Assembly: GCA_911728455.2 (NCBI GenBank)
Contig: OU452239.1
Coordinates: 6,700,884 to 6,764,883 of the forward strand
Direction: 5' to 3'
Length of the DNA stretch: 64,000 bases
Source: Marthasterias glacialis
Lineage: Eukaryota > Echinodermata > Asteroidea > Forcipulatida > Asteriidae
The translations under genes and the position numbers were made by a program. Shown one piece after another: positions 12,201 through 23,865 of the stretch (positions are counted from its first letter, which is position 1; every line of letters starts with the position of its first letter). The notes under the pieces were generated by a model, which saw nothing but the letters and a program-made list of their open reading frames with translations, ran no database searches and was not told where the DNA came from.

Positions 12201-14163
12201 GGGTTATGGACATTGTGAACAATTTACAAAATAAAAAAAGAGTTATGGTCATGATTTAATTAATATTTCTATTATCAAGAAATCCATCGCTGCTATATGC
12301 AAACCTCTTGTGCATAAAAGTTATTGTTAACACTTCTTTTATCACCGGTATTGTTCCTTCACAATTAAAAATTGCCAAAGTTATTCCAGTTTTTAAAAAG
12401 GGTGATCGAATACTGTATTAATAATTATAGACCTATTTCTATTCTTTCATGTTTTTCTAAGATTTTTGAAAAATGTGTATTTGCCCGCATCATCAAGTTT
12501 TTTGATAAGTTTGATATTTTGACTAACTCACAATTTGGTTTCCAAACTAAACAATCAACCGTTCATGCACTTCTTGATTTTATTGATAAAGTTTCCAATG
12601 CAATTGATAATTCTAGACACACTCTTGGGATATTCCTCGACCTTTCAAAAGCTTTTGATACGATAAACCATAAAATTCTATTGTACAAACTTTCTTATTA
12701 TGGTATCTGAGGAGTTTTTCCTTGAGTGGTTTAGAAGTTACCTCTCCGACAGATCACAATATGTGTCCATCAATGGCATAACTTCAAATTCTGATATTCT
12801 TACATATGGCATACCACAAGGGTCAATCCTAGGGCCGTTGCTTTTTATTTTATACATTAATGATTTTACTAATTCTTCAAGTGTGCTCTCATTTACATTG
12901 TTTGCTGATGATTCAAATTGATTATTTTCTCATAACAACCTTAAGTACCTAGTTCAGACTGTAAATATAGATGAGCTTAAACTTATTGCTAATTGGTTTG
13001 CGGTCAACAAATTGTCTCTCAATATTTCTAAAACTAATTATAATGTTATTCAGCAATTCAGCCACTGATGTTCCATGCCTCGTTAAGCTTAATGACTCAG
13101 TCATAGCGAAAACTGACTGCTGTAAATTTCTGGGACTTTTTGTTGACCGTGGACTAACATGGAACAGTCATATCGATTATATTTGAAAAATTATTGCTAG
13201 AAATATTGGTGTTATTAATAGGATTAAACATTTTTTCCTGGGCTGGTACTTAATTCACTTTCTAATACTTTGATTGTTTCTTATCTCAATTATGGGATAC
13301 TTGCATGGGGAGCTAGTTCTGCTGCAAATCTCAACAGACTTCTCCTCATACAGAAACGGGCCCTTCGTGTTATTTGCAGAATTTAATGCACAAACAGATC
13401 CCCTTTTTGTTAAACATAGGACTTTAAAAGTTAAGGATATCTACCGCCTTCAGCTTGGGTCCCTCATGTATCAGCTTACCCATGAAAAGTTACCTGCTTC
13501 TATTAAACGTATGTTTTCTCTTAATTCTGAAATACATTCCCATTTTACCCGTCAAATTTCCAATTTTCACCTAAGTTCCTTTCACCTGAACTTCTTTAGC
13601 CCATAGAACAGTTAAACACGAGGGACCCATGCTTTGGAACATGCTAAACGAGAAACTTAAATGTTCCAAAAACATGTTAACATTCAAATGTGTTTTTAAA
13701 TCTGTTACTTTGGAATCTTATTGTTAATGAGTGTTTTATAGTATAATAGTATACTTCTTTATCTCAGTTCATTTGACCTGACCAGTCAAAAATGTCCGTC
13801 TACGTTGCTGTTGTCCTTTGTCTGTGTTTGTCCATTGTTTGGTATTGTACTTAGTTCTTCATTAACATGCATGTGCATTGAGATCCTTTTAAAGATTGTG
13901 TTAATTGGTGGCTCGGCCGTGTCGGCCACGGACCTTTATGGTTCTTTCAATATTATTTTATCCCAGTCTCAATGCGCATGCATGTTTTCAAGGGACCATT
14001 GCCTACAAACCCTGCCTAACAAATGGTTCCCTCAGCAGTATCGCATTTGTTTTCTATTTATTCCAGCAATATTGTATATTTCTGTATGATTTTCTTTGAT
14101 TGTCATTGTTTATTACTGCTTTGATGCTGTGGAAAAATAAATGAACTGAACTGAACTGAACTA
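9240..14163 (+). mobile_element. CR1/L2-like LINE, nearly full length, defective
   Basis: ORF1 remnant at 9387-10264 (coiled-coil-like, NSRRNYLLI, RSHRIGPPRK, LITENLTRKRNELL), with a frame break near 9870. ORF2: AP-endonuclease start LLHINIRSLQKNVDKF (10875), GGGVALYVS (11058), SGDFNINLLNY (11293). RT: NYRPISILSCFSKIFEKCVF (12421), [32 protein letters not shown] (12637), [15 protein letters not shown] (12802), FADD (12900), KFLGLFVDRGLTWNSHI (13124). Several frames are needed, so it is dead. The 3' end has AATAAA then a (TGAAC)n tail at 14141-14163. It splits the older LINE. Confidence 0.85.
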
Positions 14164-14297
14164 AGGAAAGAAGGTCTTGAGACTTTAACAATCACGGGGC
14201 GCATCGAGGGGAAGAGAAGCATGGGGAGGCAACGGCTAACCCACTACTTTAGTCAATGGATGGCGGCCAGGGTACCAGAAAGTGGAAGAGTACACGT

Positions 14298-14475
14298 CCC
14301 GCAAAAACCGGGTGTTAAATTGATTCTCTTGGTATCTATAATGTGACAATACCGACATGGAGTTAGTTATCCCCATTGTTTTGTCGTTGGTAAAATCAAC
14401 ACCATGTCGGCGTTGCCACATAATTTATAGATACCAAGAGAATCAATAATTTAACACCCCAGTTTTTTGCAGTGC
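14298..14475. mobile_element. MITE with GCAAAAAC / GTGTTAAATTGATTCTC ends, copy 1
   Basis: GTGTTAAATTGATTCTCTTG and TATCTATAATGTG on the left are mirrored by ATTTATAGATACCAAGAGAA and TTAACACC on the right. It is inserted in the LINE. Copies lie at 19405-19568 and 32139-32300. The ends fit CACTGCAAAA...TTTTGCAGTG, hAT-like; the superfamily is not proven. Confidence 0.7.
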
Positions 14476-14580
14476 GTAAAGCAGCAGGAGTTGCTGAAAA
14501 CAACAGGAGATGGGAAACTGTGGTGGAGAGCCATGGTCGCTGACGTCTTCAAGGGACATGGTACCGGAAGAAGAAGATCC

Positions 14581-15499
14581 CCATTAATACTGCATTATAG
14601 ATAAATGACCTCTCCCATGAAATATGTACATGTTTTGTAATTGGACATCGCGCGAGCCCGCTAACACTACTGGTTGTGCGTCTGCCTAGTGCACAACTCT
14701 ATGGCGTTTGTCAACCAATAGTGTATGTACGCATGCGTGAACGTAATAAGCATATTTAATGGGAAAGGCTAGTTTACTGTGGCGAAAATTTCATGCAATA
14801 GTTAACCCTACGTGGTCGTGTTTCAGCCAACCAGAGTACAGAACCAGCAAAAGGTGTGTTATAAATAGCTCTATGGTTCAAACCTACGTAAAAGCTTGAC
14901 ATTTTGTACGGCTGATATACGGTTATTTGTTGCAACAAGACTTGTGGACAAGCTTGTTTGTCGCAACAAGCCTTGTTACCGACAATCCAAACCAAAGATT
15001 CACAAACAACAAGGAAATACATACATAAATAAACTTATAAACAGATAAATTATACATATAAATACGTAAACAAGCCAAAAAAATGAAGATTCAATAAACA
15101 ACAACATTCAAATCGAAGAGAGAGGCGAAGACGGGAGGGTAGAGCATTGGTGGTGGTTATAGATAATGACAATGATAAGGAGAGTGGAAAATAGGGGAGG
15201 GGAACTAACAGAAATTAACAAGACAACCAAACAATGACGACAGCACACCTTTGTAAACTACGGAAAACGGATGTTCACGTTCAAAATTTAGCAACTAGTA
15301 ATGTCTTCATGTTGAATCTATCAGTGACAAGCGCACCAAACAGGTTCATTTCTAACTACGGCATGAGGTGATGAATTACTTCAAATCAAAGTTAAATATT
15401 GAACAATTTAGAACTCCTGAACAGCACAGTGGATATTTACAATCCATCATCGGAAAGGTCTTTAAAAATAGAACAAATGCCACACAAATGTGACTCCGA
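14581..15499. other. Non-coding stretch with an inverted copy of the 2.5-kb MITE
   Basis: 14664-14768 is an internally deleted, inverted copy of 2505-2668, with ACACTACTGGTTG at 14664 and CAACCAATAGTGT ending at 14724. The rest (14769-15499) holds nothing I recognise. Confidence 0.5.
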
Positions 15500-16282
15500 T
15501 AGACTGATTGCGCGACCCCAGTCACGTGACCTGTAGTGGGTATTAAACGTAAACAAAAGCGACGTCTTCCATATATGAAAGTGCGGTACGGTACACGATG
15601 TTTGTTGCTCTTTATTTATTCGATCGAGGCTTTTTCTCTTCGAAATCTGTGAAAAATATTCCAGAGTTGGTTACAGAGCCCTTCGAGTGGCTAAATAAAG
15701 CCAATAAGGACAGTTCCGGCAAGTCTTGGAAATTCTACAAGAATGTGTTCACGTTGTGGTAGTACTATAATTGCACTACGGAACGTTTGGGCCAGGCGAC
15801 CGCGATCACGCACTTTTCAACACAAGAATTTCAGTTTTGGAGCAAAAATCATCGAAAGAAAAGGCTTCCCAAAACTGTGTGATTCCTTTGTCTATTTGAA
15901 AATCCGCAAGGCTAGGTATAAATGCTCACTTTTCCAACGTTCTTTACTTCTTTTTTGTACAGTGATTTACATTACAAACAAAACTAACAAGCGGGTGGCT
16001 ACATAGTCGTCCGACGCTGGTAGTGCATATTACTCAAAATAAACCTTTTTTGTAGTAGAATACTAGTAGTTTATGAAACAGTAATGTGATTAAAGTCAAT
16101 TTCACAACACAACTTTAATAAAAGGGCATATTAACTGTGTTATTATTACCAAAAGCCGTCTGTTGGTGTGACTCTGTTGGTCACAGCATGTATTTACACG
16201 TAGTTTGCCATCAGCTTAGATAACGTAGTACCCACTACAGGTCACGTGATGACTTGTAAACATTGGTCGCGCAATCGGTCTA
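15500..16282. mobile_element. Non-autonomous DNA element with GTCACGTGAC in its ends, copy 1
   Basis: The left end TAGACTGATTGCGCGACC (15500) is mirrored by GGTCGCGCAATCGGTCTA (16265-16282), and TCACGTGACCTGTAGTGGGT by ACCCACTACAGGTCACGTGA. A 783-bp element. The interior includes a coding-like stretch (PFEWLNKANKDSSGKSWKFY at about 15681) also present in the second copy at 57511-58256. That may be a captured exon or transposase fragment. No catalytic motif is visible. Confidence 0.75.
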
Positions 16283-16854
16283 TTGGACCCTTTCTTGTGG
16301 GTTAAGCAGGAAATTGATGCAAAAAATTATTAAACAGCCCCACGTTTAGGTTGAAAACGTATGATGGAGTCATCATTGGACCTTTGATGACATTATTCAC
16401 GAACACCTTGTTTTGTAATGTAACAACAACTGAATTGCTAGTTTCACTAGTTTTTGTAATCTATAACACAAATTGTCTTGAACTTGTTTTCAAAATGTTA
16501 AAATCATGCTGTTTCATAACCATGGAAAATTGCTGCAAGAACAAATTAAGAAATCGGTGCACTTTTAAAAATATTTTTAAGTCTTTTACCTTTTTGTCAG
16601 CTGAACAATGTGACACAATGTATCTCCAAAATAATTATTGCATTATAAGTCCGTTTGCGGATAGAATGCTAACAAAGGGAAAATATATGTTCTTACTTTC
16701 GTGTGATTCAATATATACATGAAAAAACAAACCTGTAAAAATCTGGGCTCAATACGTCGACCAAGTCAAGAGAAAATTAATGAAAAACCATACACACTTT
16801 TTTTAGCCATGTAAACACGTTGTCCTTAATTTCGATTGTTACAACCGAAATTAA
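16283..16854. other. Non-coding stretch, nothing recognised
   Basis: A 123-codon open frame (16351-16722) has no recognisable domain and the AT-rich composition of the surroundings. It was not accepted as a gene. Confidence 0.3.
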
Positions 16855-18453
16855 AGGTACACACCGGCTTCGTTGGGCTACAAAATAGGCTAACATATGA
16901 CTTCAAAGGTCTTTCAGGAATGGAGAAGAACGGTTCCTAAAAGAAACCATCAAATTTTGCCGTTTTCGAGCATTTTTCAAAAAACGATTTATCCGAACCA
17001 AAAAAGTGGTTCGGATAAATCACGTGATCTTCGGAGTTAGTTGTACTTCCAGCCGTATAAAAGTAAACTACTGAACCAAATTTAAATCCTTTTTTTACAA
17101 TTATTCATGAGTATTTGACAAAAAAGACTTATGGATTCAGATTATTGATACAATTTGTAAATAATGATGAAAAATCGAACGTAATATTCACATTCAGAGG
17201 TGTCCGTGCAACCGAAGCGTGTCTTACGGCGCACCAGCGTGGGAGCTAGCGGAACGTAAACCTTGGGGCATATCCCGTACAGCCGGTGCCGTGTCTCGTG
17301 GGGCCAGAGGGACAAACTCCGGGGCATGAACTCCCCAGCTCGCCGGTCGCTCTAGCCGTAAGCGTGGGAGCTTGTCGGAGGGGTAGGAAGCCAGACCAAC
17401 AATTGTTTTTTTAACGAGGGTTTTAGTCTGTACCCCTAGCTATTGTCCCCTAACTATTGTAACGTGTTGCCTGCGCTACCCACACGAGCGACGACGATGG
17501 GGAATGTTTATCCCATACAGCTGATCTATCTACTTCTATGATAGCTGCATAATGTCCACCCCCCCCCCCCCCAATCGCCACAACAAAAAACCGGTGGCGG
17601 TGGCCGCGGCCGGCCAGTGAAGTCATCGCCCGAAAAATGGGAGAATGCCTTCGCTAAAGCTGCCAGGATTGGCAATCCGTTTGCAGCGAAAGCAGGAGGC
17701 TTGCTTGGCACATGACTGTTATTGGCCAAGCCAATGTGAAAAGATGGTCCAAGATTAGGGACACTACCATTAGTTTTTAGACTGCAGCAGGCTGGTCACG
17801 ATGAGAATATAAAGGATGTGGTCTTTGCCATAATTTTGATGGACAGGTTTGTGTCATAGAACTGTATTGTGAACATGCCTGCGTATATTTGAATTCATGA
17901 AGACTCACATTTTGACAATATTTATGGTCAATCATGTCTGTGATGTCCACATTGTGCCAAGCTTATTCTCTCCCTTTCTACATTTGAACACGACCTGACA
18001 ACACAAATTAGTCCTGGACCCAACTGGCATTCGTCCAAGTAATTTTTTTACAACGAAGGGCCTACTTGCGATATAATGAAGAAACGTTCTCCATTGCAAG
18101 TAAGTTCGTCCATTTCGTCGTACACAGAATACACTGTCTGTTTATGTCTGGTTTTTTTTTTACACGTGAATTTGTGCTGGATGGATATGAAGTCTGGATC
18201 CTCATGCCTCGTCATTGTAATAATTCATACATAAACAGAGCACCAGTCTACTTGCAACATTGACACGTAAACTTGACAGTTGCAACGGCTGGAAAAGCGT
18301 ATAAGCTGACCTTTGACCGTGTTTTGTTTTTTTTCACATTTTTCGTTAATTACGTGATATTTTGATGATTTTTTTTCGAGAACAACCATTTAAAAATTAT
18401 TGTCTGTCATTCCACATCACTAAATTAGGTAAACAGTAAGCCGGTGTGTACCT
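16855..18453. mobile_element. TTAA-flanked non-autonomous transposon, copy 1 (1599 bp)
   Basis: TTAA occurs on both sides (16851-16854, 18454-18457). It has exact 16-bp inverted ends AGGTACACACCGGCTT. The interior has a 15-bp-stem hairpin at 16987-17022 (GATTTATCCGAACCA, 6-nt loop) and a GC-rich block at 17190-17720. No transposase is seen. TTAA targeting fits piggyBac or Kolobok superfamilies. A nearly identical element lies in the same orientation at 20644-22233. Confidence 0.88.
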
Positions 18454-18499
18454 TTAAGGAACGGTGTCTTCAAATTCTAATTTTCGACTTTGACGTTAT

Positions 18500-19015
18500 T
18501 TCAGACAGAAGAGGAGTGGATAGATTCCCTTGTTCCTCAAACATGGCCAGTGAAGAGGAGTGGATAGATTTGTATTCATCCCTTTGTACCTCGAACCTGA
18601 CGGACGAAGAGGAGTGGATAGGTTTGTGTATCCATTGTTCTTCAAACATGGCCGGCGAAGAGGAGTGGATAAATTTGTATTTATCCATTGTTGCTCAGAC
18701 ATGGCCAGCGAAGAGGAGTGGATAAATTTGTATTTATCCATTGTTCTTCAAACATGGCCGGCGAAGAGGAGTGGATAGATTTGTGTTTATCCCTTGTACC
18801 TCAAACCTGACAGGCGAAGAGTGGATAGATTTGTGTATCCATTGTTATTCAAACATGGCTGGCGAAGAGGAGTGGATAAGTTTGTATTTATCCCTTGTTG
18901 CTCAAACCTGACAGGCGAAGAAAAGGGGATAGATTTTTAAAACATAGCCGGCGAAGAGGAGGGGATAGATTTTTCAAGCATGGCCGGCGAAGAGGAGGGG
19001 ATTGATTTGTTTTAT
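18500..19015. repeat. Minisatellite, about 53-bp unit, about 11 copies
   Basis: GAAGAGGAGTGGATA recurs near 18508, 18552, 18606, 18656, 18710, 18763, 18816, 18861, 18917, 18951 and 18990, with CATGGCC and TTGTATTTATCC between. Copies degrade towards the right. Open frames on both strands (EEEWIDL and HSSSPAMFE type) are by-products of the repeat. Confidence 0.85.
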
Positions 19016-19404
19016 ATGTCAAACCCATATTGTAGTGACTAGAGAGAACAGAAATGAGACATTCAAACGGAGCGTCTCCTTGTGCAATATTGACGGTGTT
19101 TATAACCAAACAAAAACCAACGCAAATGTGCAACATACTGCACACAAACAACTAGAATTCATTCATATCTAAATTGTTAGCCTTGCAAAGTTAGATTTTA
19201 TTCGTAAAATATGGAGCATGCTTTTTGGGAAAATGGGGGGGGGGGGGGGAACAGTAAACGAAAAATTCGTAGCTATTGGCATCTTCTTTTTAAATGAATT
19301 TGTCGGACTGTTTACATAATTTTAAGCTATAAATTTGAGGGGTACAAAAATTAAACAAAAATTGCAGTTTAGAATAAGCCTGTTACCAAGTGTTGTTCCG
19401 ACTG

Positions 19405-19568
19405 CACTGCAAAAACTGGGATGTCAAATTGATTCTTTGGTTTGTGACAACACCTACATGCTGGTAATTAGGTCCCCTCCCTCCTCCCCTAATAATAAAG
19501 CAACGCGGATATCTAACACCATGTCGGTGTTGTCACACCAAGAGAATCGGTACCTCAGTTTTGCAGCG
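19405..19568. mobile_element. MITE of the 14298 family, copy 2
   Basis: CACTGCAAAAACTGGGATGT on the left and CCAAGAGAATCGGTACC then TTTTGCAG on the right, with the shared centre AACACCATGTCGGTGTTGTC. Confidence 0.65.
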
Positions 19569-20085
19569 TGTTTAGGCTATGTGCATGGCGCGAGGTGAGC
19601 GAGTGTGTGTTTATTTTTCCTGACGTTCACCAAAACCACGCTCATCACAAATTACTATAAAACAATTAGCTGTAAAATACAACATTGTCGACACATACCT
19701 TCAAAATTAACCTGGTCAATGGCGCAATCTGATTTCATCGGTTGAATTCGATACGATGCGTCTTTGCGCATAACTCTTCGACTATGGTGTCTGCCATTTA
19801 AATTAAAATATAGTTCATTTGAACATTTGACCTTCAACCTTCAAACACTCAGCATCAAAAGCAAACATTAACGGTTGAGTGTGGCCACATAAACAAAGAT
19901 TAGGCCTATACGTCAAGGTTAAGGTTTATCAATGGTCAACCAAGTTGGTTTTGCGGGTTTGTTTTAAACGATGTCCCCAAAACGGGGTTGCAGTGGAACA
20001 ATGGTGAGACCAAAGCCAGTAATTCGTTCCCGTTGCACATTAGTCGTAGTATCGTGACAGATGATTTGTCAGCTTGCAGCAACTA
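19569..20085. other. Non-coding stretch, nothing recognised
   Basis: AT-rich, with short frames only and no repeat that I could match elsewhere in the window. Confidence 0.3.
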
Positions 20086-20219
20086 TCCAGTTGGGTAAGT
20101 GATGACTTTTTGAAGCCGGAAGTGCAATGTAAACGAATGGTATACATAATGTACATGTACATTAACATTTTGCCACACTGCACTTCCAGCTCCAAAACGT
20201 CATCACTTACCAACAGGAT
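20086..20219. mobile_element. MITE, GTTGGTAAGTGATGACG family, copy 1
   Basis: CAGTTGGGTAAGTGATGAC on the left is mirrored by GTCATCACTTACCAACAGG on the right, with GAAGCCGGAAGTGCA and TGCACTTCCAGCTCC inside. Second copy at 57265-57394. Confidence 0.75.
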
Positions 20220-20643
20220 TATTGTCAGTTCCTCAGACCCTGTCCGTTGAAAAATAGTGCTGGTACAACATGGAGAGGGACCACTTAACTAGTTTGGCTT
20301 TTGAAGATGGCCGACAATGATATAGAATTAGTCTTTTTTTTTATCCTTGCCTTGAGTCATTCGTAGTTTTATATTTATTCATTTGGTTTTTCTGTCTTTC
20401 TTTTTTACAATAAGCATGTTGGATACACTCATAATCAGCACAATTGGAGGGGATGGATTTTGGGGCGGGATGGATTTGAAGGAGAGGGGATGAGGCTGGA
20501 CAAATTTCCTCTTCCTTGGACTCTCTCCACGATCTTGTTACTTTTTCGATTATCATATTAAAATAATTATCAGTTCTATTGTTGCGCTGATATTTCTGCA
20601 TTGATGGAGCACTATATTGAAGTCAAGAAGTTAAAAGCATTAA

Positions 20644-22233
20644 AGGGGCACACCGGCTTCGTTGGGCTATTTGGGCTACAAAATAGGCTAACATATGACT
20701 TCAAAGGTCTTTCAGGAATGGAGAAGAATGGTTCCTAAAAGAAACCATCAAATTTTGCCGTTTTCGAGCATTTTTCAAAAAACGATTTATCCGAACCAAA
20801 AAAGTGGTTCGGATAAATCACGTGATCTTCGGAGTTAGTTTTACTTCCAGCCGTATAAAAGTAAATTACTGAGCCATTTAAATTTTTTTTTTTACAATTA
20901 TTCATGAGTATTTGACAAAAAAGACTTATGTATTCAGATTATTGATACAATTTGTAAATGATGATGAAAAATCGAACGTAATATTCGCATTCAGAGAGTC
21001 CGTGCAACTGAAGCGTGTCTTACGGCGCACCAGCATGGGAGCTAGCGGAACGTAAACCTTGGGGCATATCCCGTACAGCCGGTGCCGTGTCTCGTGGGGC
21101 CAGAGAGACAAACCCCGGGGCAAGAACTCCCCAGCTTGCCGGTCGGTCTAGCCGTAAGCGTGGGAGCTTGTCGGAGGGGTAGGGAGCCAGACTAACAAGT
21201 ACGTTTTTAGTCTGTGCCCCTAGCAATTATCCCCTAACTATTGTAACGTGTTGCCTGCGCTACGCACACGCGGGACGACGACGGGGAATGTTTATCCCAT
21301 ACAGCTGATCTATCTACTTCTATGATAGCTGCATAATGTCCACTCCCCCCAATCGCCACAACAAAAAACCGGTGGCTGTGGCCGCGGCCGGCCAGTGAAG
21401 TCATCGCCCGAAAAACGGGAGAATGCCTTCGCTAAAGCTGCCAGGATTGGCAATCCGTTTGCAGCGAAAGCGGGAGGCTCGCTCGGCACATGACTGTTAT
21501 TGGCCAAGCCAATGTGAAAAGATGGTCCAAGATTAGGGACACTACCATTAGTTTTTAGACTGCAGCAGGCTGGTCACGATGAGCATGAAGGATGGGGTCT
21601 TTGCCATAATTTTGATGGACAGGTTTGTGTCATAGAACTGTATTGTGAATATGCCTGCGTATATTTTAATTCATGAAGACTCAAATTTTGGCAATATTTA
21701 TGGTCCATCATGTCTGTGATGTCCACATTATGCCAAGCTTGTTCTCTCCCTTTCTACATTTGAACACGACCTGACAACACAGATCAGTCCTGGACCCAAC
21801 TGGCATTCGTCCAAGTAATTTTTTACAACATAGGGCCTACTTGCGATATAATGAAGAAACGTTCTCCATTGCAAGTAAGTTCGGTAAGTTCGCCGTACAC
21901 AGAATACACTGTCCGTTTATGTCTGTTTTTTATTTACACGTGAATTTGTGCTGGATTGACATGAAGTCTGGATCCTCATGCCTCGTAATTGTAATAATTC
22001 ATACATAAACAGAGCACCAGTCTACTTACAACATTGCGCAACATTGTCACGTAAACTTGACAGTTGCAACGGCGGGAAAAGCGTATAAGCTGACCTTTGA
22101 CCGTGTTTTGTTTTTTCACATTTTTCGTTAATTACGTGATATTTTGATGATTTATTTTTGAACAACCATTTAAAAATTATTGTCTGTCATTCCACATCAC
22201 TAAATTAGGTAAACAGTAAGCCGGTGTGTCCCT
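20644..22233. mobile_element. TTAA-flanked non-autonomous transposon, copy 2 (1590 bp)
   Basis: TTAA at 20640-20643 and 22234-22237; inverted ends AGGGGCACACCGGCTT and AAGCCGGTGTGTCCCT. It is co-linear with 16855-18453 throughout, including the hairpin (GATTTATCCGAACCA at about 20784) and the GC-rich block. Small differences include shorter homopolymers and an extra ATTTGGGCT near 20668. Confidence 0.88.
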
Positions 22234-22317
22234 TTAAAATTATCTATGTTCTTTTGTATGTGTGTATGCTCTTTGTTTTGCAGCGTATTTTGTTATATTG
22301 TAGCATTTTGGGATTAA

Positions 22318-23057
22318 AGCCCCGCTCAACATTGGTAAACTGACTGTAAATGCTTCCATTCTTTGCAGAAGTCAAGATATTTGTAATAAAACCAACCTGT
22401 GAAAATGTCAGTTCATTTCGTTGTTTCATTTGCGAGAAAACGGTCAAAATGCATTCAGCATTTTTGTACGCATTCCTGTAGGCATCAAAGTGTTCGTCTC
22501 ACTGAGACGAAAACTAATTTTGGATCTTATTTCATTTATTTATTTATTTATTTATTTTTATTTTTTTTATGGAAGTCGCCAGACACACAAGGCCAGTAAG
22601 CCACTCGAGGTGTGGGCTACAAATCAACCGTTTTTCCCAGGGGCCGTTACCACCTACTCCTGGGGCTGAAACGGTTACCCCCTTTACAGTCCGTAAGGAT
22701 GTAGGCTTGGGTATCATCCATCAGAAGCCTGGCTGGTAGAGCAGAAGGCTCTACCTCCCCAACTTTTAAGGAGCAATTACTGTTAAGTGCCTTGCTCAAG
22801 GACACAAGGTGTCATGACCGGGACTCGAACCCACACTCCGATGACTCGGCCACCAGAGCTTGAGTCCGATGCACTAACCACTCAGCCACGACACGCCACA
22901 AAATTTATTATTAAAATTTATAATTTGTAAACGATCACACTTCAAGCAGAAAATGTATAGGGAAGTTTTCTACCATCATTATCTTTATACCATGTAAGGT
23001 ACATGTAATTCTGTAAACATTTATGTTTTTCGTTTTTACAAATATTGAGATGGGACT
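22318..23057. mobile_element. TTAA-flanked MITE, copy 2, split by a SINE
   Basis: TTAA at 22314-22317 and 23058-23061. The left half (22318-22530) and right half (22906-23057) match 5062-5404. The central hairpin CGTCTCACTGAGACG is retained at about 22492. The SINE at 22531-22905 separates the halves, so it arrived later. Confidence 0.75.
22531..22905 (-). mobile_element. tRNA-Ser/Leu-like SINE
   Basis: Read on the minus strand: GTGTCGTGGCTGAGTGGTTA (A box), a long variable-arm-like segment, GGGTTCGAGTCCC (B box), then a conserved body including TTGTGTCCTTGAGCAAGGCA, and an A-rich tail (ATTT repeats on the plus strand, 22534-22572). The same head family occurs at 27115-27450. Confidence 0.8.
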
Positions 23058-23097
23058 TTAATAGCTAATCTTTAACAAATATTTTTTTCAATTTTGT

Positions 23098-23215
23098 CAA
23101 TATCTTTGTTCGCGGGGTGCCAGTCAGAAGCCATTCAACCGGTTACTGTCGTGTAGCCGTGCAGCTGCTTCCCAGGTTGTATCCATAGAGCTAGCTCTAT
23201 GGCTGTATCTTATGT
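23098..23215 (-). repeat. Dispersed repeat shared with 54680-54790
   Basis: Plus-strand GTCAATATCTTTGTTCG, GCCATTCAACCG and CCCAGGTTGTATCC are the reverse complement, with changes, of the stretch upstream of the tRNA-like element at 54814. Shorter pieces of the GTTGTATCCATAGAGCTA part occur near 61385. Confidence 0.5.
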
Positions 23216-23728
23216 TATGGGGTGTGATGATTGATTGATTAAAACGTTATTATCCCTCACGGGGAAATTAAAATGGCCTTCACAAAGAACATGCTCCATA
23301 TATAACAGTACAAACAATCAGTGACAACAGGTTTTAAAAATGTTTTAAAAATGCAGATAGAAAAATACTCTATTCAATAAATTAACATTACATACATACA
23401 TTTAGTACAATAAATACATTAGGAATGCAAAGAAGAGAAAGGTATAATTGTGTGATCTGATACAGCAGATGTACCGGCCGTTGATCGTTGGAGTGTCACT
23501 CTCGAATGCTCAACAAACAAAATGTTTTTGTTCAACAATGCGACATCGATTGATAATGAGGAAAAAAACCATGCAACTGAGAAATGTTGGCCAACAAACA
23601 AGAATCCCCTCGCAACAGATATCGAGATCCGTGTCGGTCTTTTGACTTGTTTGAAAGTGTAAGACTTAACCCCACTCGCCCATGAAGTCACAGCGGGAAA
23701 CAAACTGTCTCGGTGAAGTTAATATTAG
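23216..23728. other. Non-coding stretch, LINE-tail-like remnant
   Basis: Around 23230-23420, GATTGATTAAAACGTTATTA and CCCTCACGGGGAAATTAAAA resemble the 3' untranslated tails of LINEs in reverse orientation. This is weak. Nothing else recognised. Confidence 0.3.
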
Positions 23729-23865
23729 CCATTTTGAGATAATGGTGGACACTGATAATGAGCAGTATACTGATAATGAGTTCACTGTTCGGTTTGGGTC
23801 TGTAAAGACAAATTTACCCAGAGTAGGGTCCTAGTATCGTGTCCACCATAATTATCTCAAAATGG
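23729..23865. mobile_element. MITE with CCATTTTGAGATAATGGTGG ends
   Basis: CCATTTTGAGATAATGGTGG at 23729 is mirrored by CCACCATAATTATCTCAAAA then TGG ending at 23865. No second copy seen in the window. Confidence 0.65.

Larger units (their letters stand above)
7095..14580 (+). mobile_element. RTE/CFDP2-like LINE interrupted by three nested insertions
   Basis: Pieces of one non-LTR retrotransposon ORF2 run in order: KFEALENENDSKWNILKEA (7125), WVTNDILDLMKER (7249), GPEILRSEERAALIKIK (7624), MLSERPFEMQKDLY (8308), the RT active-site YADD (8664-8675), QKFKYLGSVVAEDGKSDTGI (8857), LLYGSKSWTIS (9031), FLGHVM (9219-9236). They continue after the second LINE with KEGLENLTITGRIEGKRS-like sequence (14166-14215), then GDGKLWWRAMVADVFKGHGT after 14475. 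Stops and frameshifts are frequent. Family naming rests on recalled protein patterns; the clade is uncertain. Confidence 0.8.

Noticed and set aside
17526-17729. Open frame conserved in both TTAA elements (also 21310-21507)
   Set aside because: Conserved only because the two elements are near-identical copies; proline- and C-run-based, with a length change at the C run.
18444-19151. EEEWIDL-type repeat protein frames
   Set aside because: Minisatellite artefact; several frames and both strands are open and the unit (about 53 bp) shifts frame between copies.
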